From assembly GCF_022201045.2 (NCBI RefSeq), contig NC_068564.1:18443001-18507000 (forward strand): 64,000 nucleotides of DNA. Direction: 5' to 3'. Origin of the DNA: Citrus sinensis. Taxonomy: Eukaryota > Streptophyta > Magnoliopsida > Sapindales > Rutaceae. Every line of letters starts with the position of its first letter. The stretch's first letter is position 1. Below, one piece after another: positions 10,713 through 21,524 of the stretch. The translations under genes and the position numbers were made by a program. The notes under the pieces were generated by a model. That model had not been told where the DNA came from. It searched no databases and saw only the letters and a program-made list of their open reading frames with translations.

Positions 10713-11997
10713 GAGCGTGGATCCGGAACTGGAGGTACCCCGTGTGCAGAAATTTATCAACAAGGCCACGATTGCTTCAGCCATTGCCTGCCTCAGATGC
10801 CCCTGCTTCGGCTGCTTATATTCTGGGTACCTCAGAGTCCTCTGTTGATCGCCCTCTAGAGACGGATGGTGGGGATGATGTTCCACCCTCGGTGTAGCCA
10901 TTTTATAGTGCTCTTGTTTTTCTGGATCTATCCACATTTTTCTATTTGGAACTTGTTTATTTCTTTTTGGTTTCTTAGGATATTTTGCATTATTGAGATC
11001 TCTCTTTTGCTATGATACCAAGCTACCGAGCCCTCCATATTTTGAGCTTGTATTTTGCATCCTTGTTATTCTACAAATGAGTGCTGGGCCAAACTGTTAT
11101 CTTGTAAATTTTTAGGGTACCTCTCATTTTTTTTTAAATGGGGTACCCCCGGTACCTTAACAAATATCAACATAAGGTGCCTGCTGGTTTATACAGATCG
11201 ACGAATTTGGTGCATGTCCTTCTCGAAAACTATGGCGGATTCTCCACAAATAGCTAATCAAAACATCATTGAGACATCTCGATCAAAAATTGAAAGTGCG
11301 CAACTGGTCCAACCAATCACTTTCTTACTCTTTCGAAGTTCTCTCCGAAATTTTTTTTTTGAATGGCTTACCCCCTACTTTGCTCAAGTAAGAGGACGGA
11401 GGTGTGGGTGTACTCATACCTAAACTAAACCTCGTTGTGCTATGGTATGTCAGCTTTACTCCACCCTCGGGTCTTCTTTGACCCTCCATCTTTTTGTTTA
11501 GGTAGCTTTGTCATGCTTCCGCAAAAAGGCTACCCCTAGGTTGTTCACTCCGTTGCCAATCTTGGCTTTGCATAGATCGTCACGATCTAGGCATGTCAAG
11601 TACCCTGGCTGGTCCTGTGATAGGTTAATCATAATTGACAAGCGTATGACGAGAATTGCATATAACCAGATGCGAGGGTATATTAATGGTGATAAATGAA
11701 TATAATACGCATTCTGAGATCGAAGTGGCAAAAAATAAAGGATACACATCATATTTGCCAAGAAAGAAAATGCATTTATAGATAACGAAAGCATTGATCA
11801 GTACACGACTTAGCTTTGTTACCCTTAGGAGAATGGGACACTGTGAGACATCCTCTCATTTTTATTTGGGAATTAAAGAAATTCTAAAGTTGCAACTAAC
11901 CAACATAAGGTATTTGGGGTACCCCGTATAGCCTACCACACAAAAACATTAAAGAAAGCAAATAACAGCAAAAGACTAAAGGTTAAGACACTGTCCT
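10713..11997. other. Spacer of element B between antisense ORF and integrase end
   Basis: Aligns with element A at 438 to about 1740. It carries five or six GGTACC hexamers and no conserved frame. Small open frames (11055-11423, 11498-11794, 11508-11699) differ between the copies and are not called. Confidence 0.45.
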
Positions 11998-13500
11998 TTA
12001 GTAATATTTCCATAGCATTGCAACATTCCAGGGGTGCCTCACGATTGTCTCATCCATGTAGAGTAGCCTGTATACACTTGACCCAACGGGTTTGTCGATG
12101 CGGTAAGGCCCTTCCCAATTTGCCCCAAAAGTGCCTTCGCAGGGTACCCTAGTATTCTCAGTTACCCTTCTCAAGACCAAGTCTCCTTTCTTGAAGGATC
12201 GAGGGCGTACCTTTTTTTTCATATAGATCCGAAATGCGATGCTGATATATGTCTAACCTCAATTCTGCTCTAGCCCTTTTCTCAGCCACCAAATCAAGGT
12301 TTGAAGCAATCAACGAGGTGTTCTCGGCTTCATCAAAGTATTCAACCCTATAAAAGTGTACCCCGATTTCCGCTGGAATCACTGCGTCAATACCGAATGC
12401 GAGGGAAAACGGGGTCTCCCAAGTGGAGGTGTTTTGAATAGTCCGATAGGCCCACAGAACCCCAGGTAGCTCGTCTACCCATACTCCCTTTTCTTTCTTC
12501 TAGCTTCTTCTTTAGGATACCTTTGATAATCTTGTTAACGGCTTCGACTTGCCAATTAGATTGGGGATGAGCAGGTGTAGTAAATCGGTTGGCTATCCCA
12601 AGCTCCGAATAAAAACTTTGAAATTTTTCATTATCGAATTGCTTGCCGTTATTACTAACAATTGCATAAGGGATCCTAAATCTGCAAATGAGGTTCTTCT
12701 AAATGAATTCCGTGGTTTTTCTTTCTGCGATGCTTGTTAGTGGCTCCGCTTCCACCCACTTTGTGAAATAATCTACCGCCACGATTGCATGTTTTGCTTG
12801 CTCCTTCCCAGTAGGTAACAGGCCAATGAGGTCCACTCCCCATATAGTGAAGGGCCAAGGGGAAGATATAATTGTTAGCTTATCTGAGGGTAGGTGGGGT
12901 ACCCTGGCGAACCTTTGGCATTTGTCACAGCTTCTTACCATATTCTTGGCATCTTCCAGCATGGTAGGCCAGTAGTACCCCTGACGGAGAGCATTTTGCG
13001 CCAGTGATTGTGCTCCATAGTGATTGCCACAAATCCCCTCATGTAACTCCCTCATGACATACTCAGCCTCGTCATTTCCCAAGCATTTAAGGTAAGGAAG
13101 AGTGAACCCTCTTCTGTATAGGGTATCCTGGATCAGGCAATACCGCGCGGCTTTATACTTTAGTCTTCTTACTTCACTTTTATCTGAGGGGAGGTCTCCG
13201 TCCTTGAGGTACCTTATGATAGGCTCCATCCAAAGTAACTCGTTGGACAATGATCCTACTTCTAATGGCTCTAGGAGATCAACGTTGGGGGTGGGTATGT
13301 GTTCTGTCGTGATGGGGCCAACTGACTGAGCTACACCAAGGGACACCATCTTTGCCAGGGTGTCGGCTTCGCTGTTCTCCAGTCGGGGTACCCTTTCCAT
13401 CTTAACCTCGCAAAATTGGGACATCAGCTCTCTGGTTTTTCAAAGGTACCCCTTCATGTTTTTCTCTTTCGCTTGATATTGTGCGGTAATCTAGCTTACC
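11998..13500 (-). pseudogene. pol: Integrase region of element B pol
   Basis: The frame from the RNase H region enters integrase. The zinc-binding part shows ELHEGICGNHYGAQSL and a CDKCQRFA motif (HHCC). The core starts WGVDLIGLLPTGKEQAKHAI, giving the first catalytic Asp. A TAG at 12699-12701 sits where the family has Trp (TEFI-W-KNLICRF). The second catalytic Asp is changed to Asn (VSNNG for VSDNG, codon 12651-12653), and the Glu is kept in QVEA. A frameshift lies near 12480. The C-terminal domain resumes at 12382 and ends at 11998 (FKKGDLVLRRV, GPYRI). No chromodomain is seen. Stops and the D-to-N change make it inactive. Confidence 0.85.
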
Positions 13501-14195
13501 ACCAACTAGGAGTCGCTCTTGACGTGTACCCTTTTTGCTTCCAAAGCTTTCGACATCCTTAACCCCGCTATGATGGCCTTGTATTCGGCTTCGTTGTTTG
13601 AAGCCTTGAATCCAAATTGCAAAGCGTAGCATATTTTCACCTTGTTCGGGTCGATTATAATAACTCCCGCACCACTTCCGTGTGAGTTAGAGGAACCATC
13701 TACATATATTTCCCAAACCTGCCCCCCTTCATTGGTGGATGGGGTATCTGACAGGTACCTCGGATCACCTTCACCACTTAAGTCATTGGCAAATTCCGCA
13801 ATGAAATCAATGATGGCTTGGGCTTTAATCGTCGAACGAGGCTTGAAGATGATGTCGAACTCGCTTAATTCGAGGGACCATCGAAAAAGCCTTCCAGACA
13901 TGTCTAACTTTTGGAGGATTTGCCGGAGGGGAAGGTTGATGACGACTGCAATGGTGTGAGCTTGAAAATATGGTCTGAGCTTCCTTGCAGAGACAACCAG
14001 TGCCAAAACGATCTTCTCAGAGGTAGGGTACCTCTTTTCGGCATCAACCATAACCTTACTAGTGTAGTAAATAGGTTGTTGTACCCCATTATCATCTTCC
14101 CAGAGTAACACAGAGCTAGTGGCATGCTTGGATACGGCGAGATACAACAGAAGCACCTCCCCCGGCTCAGGTTTGGCAAGTAGTGGAGCATTCAC
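13440..14195 (-). pseudogene. pol: RNase H plus second (archaeal-type) RNase H of element B pol
   Basis: The first part is the RT-linked RNase H (YTSKVMVDAEKRYPTSEKIV, LSEFDIIFKPRSTIKAQAI). A second RNase H fold follows (YVDGSSNSHGSGAGVIII, NEAEYKAIIAGLRMSKALEA, HVKSDS), with the D-E-D residues visible. Two RNase H domains are a known trait of Tat/Athila elements. In-frame TAG stops at 13506-13508 and 13491-13493 replace Gln codons, and a TGA is at 13440-13442. The frame otherwise runs on into integrase, so these are point mutations of one polyprotein. Confidence 0.82.
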
Positions 14196-14240
14196 GAGGT
14201 ACCCCTTCAGTTCTTGGAAAGCTTCTTCGCAATCGGGTGT

Positions 14241-15374
14241 CTATTGGAGCTTTTTGCCGGTCTTCAAAGCTTTGAAAAAGGGCTTACACCAGTCGGTAGC
14301 CTTGGAGATAAAGCGGCTCAGGGCAGCTACCTGGCCTGCCAAGCTTTGAACCTCCTTGATGGTGCGTGGCAATTTCATGTCAAGAACTACGCGAATTTTA
14401 TCGGGGTTGGCCTCAATCCCCCGTTGTTGTACCATGAACCCAAGAAATTTTTCTGAGGTAACCTCGAATGCACATTTTTCAGGGTTATGCCGAATCTGAT
14501 GTCTTCTTAAAACTGTAAAAGTATCTCTGAGGTGCCCCAGGTGTTCCCCCGCATGTACCGATTTGGTGATCATGTCGTCTATGTACACCTCCATGGTGCG
14601 CCCAATTTGTTCCTTGAAAATTTTATTCACTAGCCGCTGATAGGTAGCCTCGACATTCTTCAAACTAAACGGCATAACCTTATAACAGTATAACCCACGA
14701 TTGGTGATGAAGGCCGTTTTCTCTTGATCGGGTTCATACATTGGGATTTGGTTGTAACCGGAGAAGGCGTCCATAAAACTAAGTGTCTCATGCCCCGCTG
14801 TTGCATCACCCAGCTGGTCCACCCGAGGAAGTGGGAAGTTATCCTTGGGGCAGGACTTGTTCAAATCGGTGAAATCCACACACATACGCCACTTTCCGTT
14901 TGATTTCTTGACTAGAACAACGTTGGATACCCAATCGGTGTACACTGCTTCCCAGATAAATCCCGCTGCTAATAGGCGGTCTACCTCTTGTTCAATTGCA
15001 TCGTACCTCTCTTGGTTGAAGGTGCGATGCTTCTGTTTGACTGGTTTATTATGTCGGCTGACATTGAGTTTGTGACAAGAAATGGAAGGTAGGATACCCG
15101 ACATATCCGAGTGGGACCAAGCGAATACGTCGTGGTGCTCACGTAGGAAGTTGATGAGCCTCTCTCGTTCCTCTGAAATATTGGAGCATACTTTCACGGT
15201 CTTTGTTGGGTCGGTGGCACAAATCGAGACTGAAACAAGGTCTTCAACTGGGGTACCCTGTTTTTCATCTTTCAATATTCGGGGATTCAAAGGTGCCGCA
15301 ACTTCACATCTGGGCTCCACATGGTCCCCGTGGGGTACCCCTAAGCTATCCCTAGCAACTGCTTCTATGCCCAT
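14241..15374 (-). pseudogene. pol: Reverse transcriptase of element B pol
   Basis: The 377-codon open segment contains the main RT blocks: WVSNVVLVKKSNGKWRMCVD, FTDLNKSCPKDNFPLP, FMDAFSGYNQIPM and the catalytic VYIDDM near 14570-14590, then KCAFEVTSEKFLGFMV. It copies element RNA into DNA. It is separated from protease by a frameshift or stop in 15375-15596 and from RNase H by a TAG at 14241-14243. GGTACC sites at about 15250 and 15332 lie in the linker and are absent from the catalytic core. Confidence 0.88.
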
Positions 15375-15596
15375 TGGTGAGGCTTCTAACTATTTTGGTG
15401 GGTGGGCTACCTGAGGAGATTTTTTTAGCATTGTTCTCTGCTGTCTAGCAAGTGCTCGCTTTGAGGGATAAGGTGTGGGCTGGCTACCACTGGGGTACCC
15501 CTTTAGTGGCGGATCGGAAGCTATTTGGTAAGTAAGTTTGGAGGCCACGGAGTAACATCCACGAGCCGATTGGTGGTCCCCTTTAATGGTGATAAC

Positions 15597-16091
15597 TTAT
15601 TGGGCGGCTGGGACTTTCATGGTGAGGTAGTGCATGGATACCACCAGTTTAGTTGCTACTAAGAACGGCCTACCCAATATAATATTGTAGGCACCCGGGT
15701 GATCTACAATAAGAAAATCAATCATATGAACAACACGGTGAGGTACCTTACCAAGTGTAACAGGCAGCGTAATAATACCCTTTGGTATAACCATATGTCC
15801 GGCGAACCCAATAAGAGGCGTAGCATAGGGGGTGATCTTTGGCGACTCAATCAATAGTTGATCCAAGGCGCTTTTGAAAATGATATCAACGGAGCTGCCG
15901 GTATCTACAAGAGTTCTTGCTATCTTACCAGTAGCAACCTTCAACGTAATTATTAAGCCATCGTCATGGGGGTACGTGATACCCTCAACATCTTTTTCCG
16001 TGAAAAGGATAGGCGTGGGATGGTGGGGTACCTCCGGTGTACCCCATCCATTAAAGTTGACTTCTCTACCAATATTAGTGGTTATCGACAA
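15597..16091 (-). pseudogene. pol: Aspartic protease of element B pol
   Basis: The retropepsin-like segment shows the active-site loop ARTLVDTGSSVDIIF followed by the flap-like hydrophobic strand PLIGFAGHMVIPKGIITLPV and a GRPFLVATK motif. It would cut the Gag-Pol polyprotein. Its N-terminal side holds VPHHPTPILFTEKD with in-frame GGTACC. The frame ends at a TAA at 15597, and the linker to RT is frameshifted. Confidence 0.85.
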
Positions 16092-16411
16092 TGATTTACC
16101 ATGGCCTTTGATAGCCCTCCTGGATTGGCCACTAAAGTCGGTCCGCCCATGATCATCCGGACATACACGCCTTTCTTATGTCCCGGAGGTACCTCTCGTT
16201 CAGGACTGCCATCAGCTACCCGCTTGCCTTTATCCTGCTCCATTGATTTCTGAGCTTCTCTCATGCCAGCAACAAACTCTTTGAGGTACCCGCTAAGAAT
16301 CAAATATTCAATTTCCTCACCCAAGGTAAAACACTCGGCTGTGTTGTGACCAAAGTCCTCGTGGAACTCACAATACTTCAAGCTATGCTTCATGTTAGGG
16401 TACTTCTTCAT
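16082..16411 (-). pseudogene. gag: Gag C-terminal zinc knuckle of element B
   Basis: The segment encodes YCEFHEDFGHNTAECFTLG, a variant knuckle of the kind used by Tat-type Gag, then LKEFVAGMREAQKSMEQDKG. It lies between the Gag core and protease. It is in a different frame from the upstream gag piece (16437-16826), so a frameshift separates them near 16420. Element A has lost this part. Confidence 0.7.
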
Positions 16412-16436
16412 TGGCTTGGGCGGACGGAGGAGGCCA

Positions 16437-17788
16437 CTATCCCAAATCTGGTAGAAGATCTACTCTGGGGATCGATTCAGTGGATGGTAAGATTCGTACC
16501 GAGGCCTCGGTGGTGGCTCTCACTAATCTGGTGGTGGCGATCTTGGAGGTTGGGGTACCCAGAGTGTTATACCCTCGTCCCCGCGGGGCAGCCTGTGGAG
16601 GGCTCCGTGCTCGGGGTACCCAAGGTATTGGGGCTTCCATCCTCTTGGGCTTCTTCTTGTTCTTTGTAACATCGGCCTTATCTTCTTGGCGCTTCAATTG
16701 GCATTTCTCGTCCATCTCCACCTGCTGCAACGCCCGGGAACGGGCTTCCCCATATGAAAGTAGGCGCTTCTTTTGAAAAGAACGCCATAACTTGCCCAAC
16801 CGTAAATTTTTCTCAAAATCGGTCAATGTATATTAGTTTCCAAGTGCTCCGGCTCGCAGCACCTCTTGGTGGAAATGACTCACATACTCCGCCAAAGGCT
16901 CGGCTTCCCCTTACTTGATAAAGGCAAGTTTGGAGGCTGCCCTATCTTGAATGGAAGCATAGGAAAACTCTTTAGTAAATTCATATAATAATTGGTGTAC
17001 GGAAGATATGCTACCTGCTTTCAAAGAGTGAAACCATGACTTCGTGGGGCCCGTGAGTGTGTGTGTAAACATCCTACACATGGCGCTCTCATCTACACCC
17101 TTGATAAGCATTTGGTCGCGGTATAGCTCAGCATACTCCGAGAGATCAGTGGTACCCGAGTATTGGGGTATCTGAGGCATGGCGAACGCCTCGGGGAGAG
17201 CTGCCGTCCAAATCTCCATAGTGAATGGTGATTGGTAAGTCATTGGCGTTGAAGCAGCTGTGATGTTTTGCTTCTTGGAGAGGAGCTTCACTTGGGCTTC
17301 TAGGTTCTCCATTTTTTCCACAAGTTTGAGGGGTACCCGATGATGTCGCCGCCATTTGAGAAGCCCTTTTGGCGTTTAACTTTTCACGAAGATCCTCGTG
17401 GGTACGCTTTGCATGCCTCATACCCTGGCTGCTGAGAGAATTGCAAGAGGTGGTGGAACGCTCGTCTCGGAAGCCCACGGTTTGAAACTTAGAACGGGTA
17501 CCCGATGGCCCATGTTTTGGCTTGCTGGCCTCGGACACCTCTTTTCTGACCACAGCTTGTTGGTCCGTTTGAGGTGGTGGAGCATCTAGCGTCATTGGTG
17601 GAAGTGAACTGTCGGGTGCCCGAGACCCAGTTGCCCTAAGTATTGCATGGGCAAGATCCTCAAAACGCTTGTGAGAGATAGGTTCATCATTTTAGCGAAT
17701 ACTCGTTGATTGCTTGATACCCTTGCCCTTGCTGAGACGAGTTACCTTCACCGCTGTTGTCATCTCCCATCCTTGTAGGATCCGCCAT
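16437..17788 (-). pseudogene. gag: Gag of element B, frameshifted
   Basis: Close in sequence to the intact gag of A. It starts MADPTRMGDD at 17788. A TAA at about 17693, an 11-bp deletion next to GGTACC at 17331, a stop at about 16912 and another near 16835 break it into several frames. The Retrotrans_gag core is visible (CRMFTHTLTGPTKSWF, DMLIKGVDESAM-like segment). The deletion at 17331 removes the segment between two ACCC runs that A keeps at 3566-3580. Confidence 0.8.
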
Positions 17789-17876
17789 TAAACCTTCGGG
17801 TGGTACGTCAGGTCCTATGTACTGGAGTACACACAACAACTAGTTTGGTAACCGTGGAAGAGGCTTTTTGTGCGCC

Positions 17877-17894
17877 TTCCCACAGACGGCGCCA
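17877..17894 (-). other. Primer binding site of element B
   Basis: Minus-strand TGGCGCCGTCTGTGGGAA, two bases inside the LTR. This is the standard position and type for Athila/Tat elements and fixes the inner LTR boundary at 17897. Confidence 0.8.
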
Positions 17895-17896
17895 AT

Positions 17897-19550
17897 TGTT
17901 TTCGATAGATTTTGGGGTAGGAAGAGTCAAACCTATCTAGAACAATGAATTTGTATTTTTGGGGGAGACGGGGTACCTCACTGGTTTGTTGTGTGTGGTG
18001 TATCTGAAATTCGGGGTAGACGAAAAGGGTTGAGGGCGTGGCAACAATGGAGAAAGGTCAAAACCAAGAAAAGTGTTATTCAAAATGAGTTTCACTCCTG
18101 CAAAACAATGAAATAGAGGTTAGAGGTGAAGCCGGGGTACTTCGGCGTTCACACTCCGACGCTCAAGTTAGCAAACTCAAGCTTTTTATGGTCAAGAGAG
18201 CTGGCCAGCCCTCTATAAATCAAGGTTTAAGGTTGAAGAAAACTCATTTTTCGGAGTGTGAGTGTTTATGGGTGAATGAGAGCCTCCTGGAGAATGAAAC
18301 CTAGGCACCTTTATATATCTAGTACTTCAACGGCCATGTGGTGTACCCTTTTTTGCTAACGTCCTTTTTACCTTTTTATGATTTTTGGGTCGTTATGTGC
18401 ATGTTCGCGGCATATCTCATCCTTTGGAAACGTGGCGCGCGCTAGAGAGTGGTCTAGGGTACCTCTGCAGTAGCTGTCGGGTAGGCGATTGAGGACCACT
18501 GTCATTGGGACAATGTCCTTCACTTTTGGCAGAGGTTGCAGACGGTTGTCCCTCCTTTTAACACGACGTTTTTTATTCCTAATTCTGACAAAATTGAATA
18601 ATATCTTTTAAGAGGGGAGACGTTTCTCATGGCGGATATTTTCGGAGGATTCTCTTGCATCCGATCTGCCGGGTACCTCGAGTTACGTCGGGTATCTCAA
18701 TTTATATGGGGTACCTCTATTTGTGTGGGGTACCTCTAATTGTGTGGGGTACCTCAAATCATGCCGGGTACCTCGAATTATGCAGGATATATCGTATCAT
18801 GTCGGGTACCTCTATTTGTCCGGGGTACCTTAAATCATGCTGGGTACCTCAGATTGCGCAGGGTTCCTCAAATTGTACGAGGTATCTCGTATCATGTCGG
18901 GTACCTCTATTTGTCTGGGGTACCTTAAATCATGTTGGGTACCTCGAATTGTGCGGGATACCTCAGATTGTGCGGTGGTATCTCGTATCATGTCGGGTAC
19001 CTCTATTTGTATGGGGTACCTTAAATCATGTCGGGTACCTCGTATTGCGCGGGGTACCTCAGATTGCACGGGGTACCTTGGATTATGCCGAGTACCTTAG
19101 ATTGTGCTGGAGTCATTCCATTTGTCGACACGTGGCGCTTTACTGCCTTTTCTATTTTTTCCTCAAACAGAGGTGAAGCCGGGGTATCCCGGCGTTCGCA
19201 CTCCGACGCTCAAGTTAGTAAACCCAAGCTTTTTATGACAAAGAGAGTTGGTCAGCCCTCTGTAAATCAAGGTTTAAGATTGAAAAAAACTTATTTTTCG
19301 AAGTGAGTGTTTATGGGTGAATGAGAGCATGATGGAGAATAAAACTTAGGCACCTTTATATGTGGGGTACCTCAACTGCCACGTGGCGTATCCTTTTTTG
19401 TTAACGTTTTTTTACCTTTTTATAATTTTTGGGCCGTTATGTGCATGTTCGCGGCGTATCTCATCTTTTAGAAATGTGGCGCGCACTGGAGAGTGGTCCA
19501 GGGTACCTCTACAGTAGCTGTCGGGTAAGCGGCTGAGGACCACTGTCCAT
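17897..19550 (-). repeat. LTR2: 5' LTR of element B, truncated at junction with inverted element C
   Basis: It begins TGTTTTCG at 17897 and follows LTR1 in order: promoter-like part, minisatellite, CCTCAAACA at 19161-19169. It then restarts with the GAGGTGAAGCC segment (also at 18125) and breaks off near 19550, where sequence of element C in the opposite orientation begins. The internal unit is longer (about 1050 bp) than in LTR1, so the two LTRs of B differ by tandem rearrangement as well as point changes. Confidence 0.75.
18665..19110. repeat. 19-bp GGTACC minisatellite, array 2
   Basis: About 23 units of the same 19-bp repeat as in LTR1, arranged in short higher-order blocks: the group GTATCTCGTATCATGTCGGG recurs near 18880 and 18985, and in a related form near 18790. 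The array is about twice the size of each array in LTR1. Open frames here are repeat artefacts. Confidence 0.9.
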
Positions 19551-19554
19551 CATC

Positions 19555-21524
19555 TCCTGTTGGCGAGATAGTAGCTCGACATGCTTAGACTCCACCTCTT
19601 CTAACTTCTTGGACATTCGGTTGTTCTCTCGGGCGTGGTCGTCCAAACGCCTCTGCAAAGCCCTGACCTCCTCTCTGAGCTTCTCTTCCCGAGACTAGCC
19701 GAGTCTGACCGCCCCTCGCAGCCGAGGTGCCACTAAAGTCGCGGAAACTGTGGCTAAGGTAAAAGGCCACCTAAAAAAAATAGTAATAATAAATAGAAGA
19801 AAAAGGAGTCAGGATGATTAAAAAAAAAAAAGAAAGGCACTTACGTCATGACAAGCCTTGAGCGCTCGGCTATAGCGCTCATTTAAGTCCAATTTATCCC
19901 CCTCCATGGCCATGTCTGTAGAAATGCACTCGGAGGAATAGAGGAAGCAATCGGCCAGGTGAGATATCCGCTTGTTTACCACCGGGTCCAGCTTACCCTC
20001 CATAAGACTCCAAGAACCGTGAAAATAGAGCCAAGCTTCCTCTTGTGGGTAGCAAGGTTACCCCGAGAACCCCTAAAAGAAGAGACGGGCAATTTGCCCT
20101 TGGCGCCTAGAATGATGAGAGGTCGATCACCCTTTGCTGAGGTACCCAAGGTAGCAGAGGAGCTACCACTCATGCGACTGAAGGAGGCGTTGAAATCTTT
20201 AGCGAAAGGGTCCATACCTATCGAACATCAAGCAAACAAAAAAAAAGTGAGACAAAGAGATGGATCAAAAAAATGAACATCAGAATCGTCACTGGCAAAA
20301 AGACGCATTAAGAAAAATAAGATATGGTCGCCAAAAAAACAACAAAAACAGTTTGTGCAAATGATGGGGGCACCCCACAAAACCAATGAAGGCAGGGTAC
20401 CCCAGCAACACCATATAACCATATGTGAATCACCCCCCGAAGAAGATGGAAGACTCTCCTCAATCAAACCAGCTCTCGCCAGTCGGGTAGTGCTCAGAAC
20501 ATCACCCTCACTCTACAACAACTGGAACTTCTCTATAACACCACTCATTTTCCTCCTCACTTCATGAACTGGGGATGTTCCCTTGGACCAAGTGACGTCT
20601 GCAAAGGTCTCAAGAAACAACAATAAGAAGAAAATTCATGCGAGAAATGTATGTACACATAAAAATGGAGAGAGAAGGAAAGAAACACATACTACTTCAT
20701 TGACAAAGTTCTAAACTTGCACAACTTCATTCCCCACTGGTATACTCCTCCCCCACTCGCCTTCAGCCACAAACCACCCATATCTATAGCCTTTTTTCAG
20801 CAAGGGATCCGGTCTCACCAAGCTACCATGAACCCCCCAAGTAGCAAAATAAGCTACGGATAAACCAGCCGGCTTCTTCAACTGATAAAGCCCCCTCAGA
20901 TCTCCATAAGAAATATCCTCCCCAAATACATCCAGCCATAGAACCTCCAAACCCGTGAGCAGTCTCCAACCGGGTAAAGATAATTGTCCGGGAGCAATCT
21001 TCATCTCACTGAACATTTTTCTAAAAAAATGGCTGAAGAGGCAAACAGAGACCTAAGTCAAAAAGGTCAATATGAAGGGCTACACCATCATAATGGGGGT
21101 GCTCGGGGCACTCGCCTTTGCGAGGTACCCTAAGGTAGATAGAATGAGGTATGTTATATTTAGCTCTTGCCCTTTCTAAATCTCTAGGAGTAGTTGGCCT
21201 GCCCCCTAGTGCATAGAGCCTACGAGCTACAAAGACAGAGGGGGAGATCAGGGGAGGTTCAGGAATGCTAACTGGGGTAGGATATTTGGGTCAGGAATTC
21301 TTTGCACAGGTTTTTCTATAGGCTGGCTTGGCTGGTTGTTTGCCTTTAATCTTCGAGTTTCTACTAGGATTGGTTCGAAATAACTTGGGACTAGCTGAAG
21401 GGGACCCATCGTCATCACTAAGGGATATATAAGGGGCTGACCCAGAAAAGGGAACCTCCTCACTCGACTACCCTAGCTCCCTGACCACGTTACGACCCTT
21501 TTTCCCAACAGTTTTTCTCCTCAT
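19555..21524 (-). pseudogene. Antisense ORF of element C (PF04195-like), broken
   Basis: It begins MRRKTVGKKG at 21524 and soon meets an in-frame TAG near 21470. Later segments match B's aORF: APGQLSLPGWRLLTGLEVLW and GDLRGLYQLKKPAG (20711-21016), FPSSSGGDSHMVIW-like residues near 20450, the CFLYSSECISTDM segment (19818-20003) and a coiled-coil tail near 19560-19690. Intron positions appear shared with B. Several stops separate the parts. It gives independent support that this extra ORF is a stable part of the family. Confidence 0.6.

Larger units (their letters stand above)
5974..17896 (-). mobile_element. Element B internal region (Tat-like Ty3/gypsy, with solo LTR insertion)
   Basis: Read on the minus strand: primer site (17894-17877), gag (17788 to about 16437), zinc knuckle, protease, RT, RNase H, second RNase H, integrase (to about 11998), noncoding spacer, an ORF on the opposite strand (7472 to about 9500), a pyrimidine-rich leader for that ORF (about 6480-7130) and a polypurine tract. 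The domain order PR-RT-RH-aRH-IN is Ty3/gypsy. The second RNase H, the TGGCGCC-type primer site and the antisense extra ORF are known traits of the Tat clade. In-frame stops, frameshifts and a lost integrase catalytic residue make it non-functional. Confidence 0.85.

Noticed and set aside
13904..14191. 95-codon frame overlapping RNase H in another phase
   Set aside because: Shadow of the pol frame, which has clear domain motifs.
18665..19110. Regular short repeats suggestive of a CRISPR array
   Set aside because: Units are head-to-tail 19-bp repeats without unique spacers, in a plant LTR.
18655..19306. Open frames up to 173 codons, on both strands
   Set aside because: Same minisatellite artefact as in LTR1.
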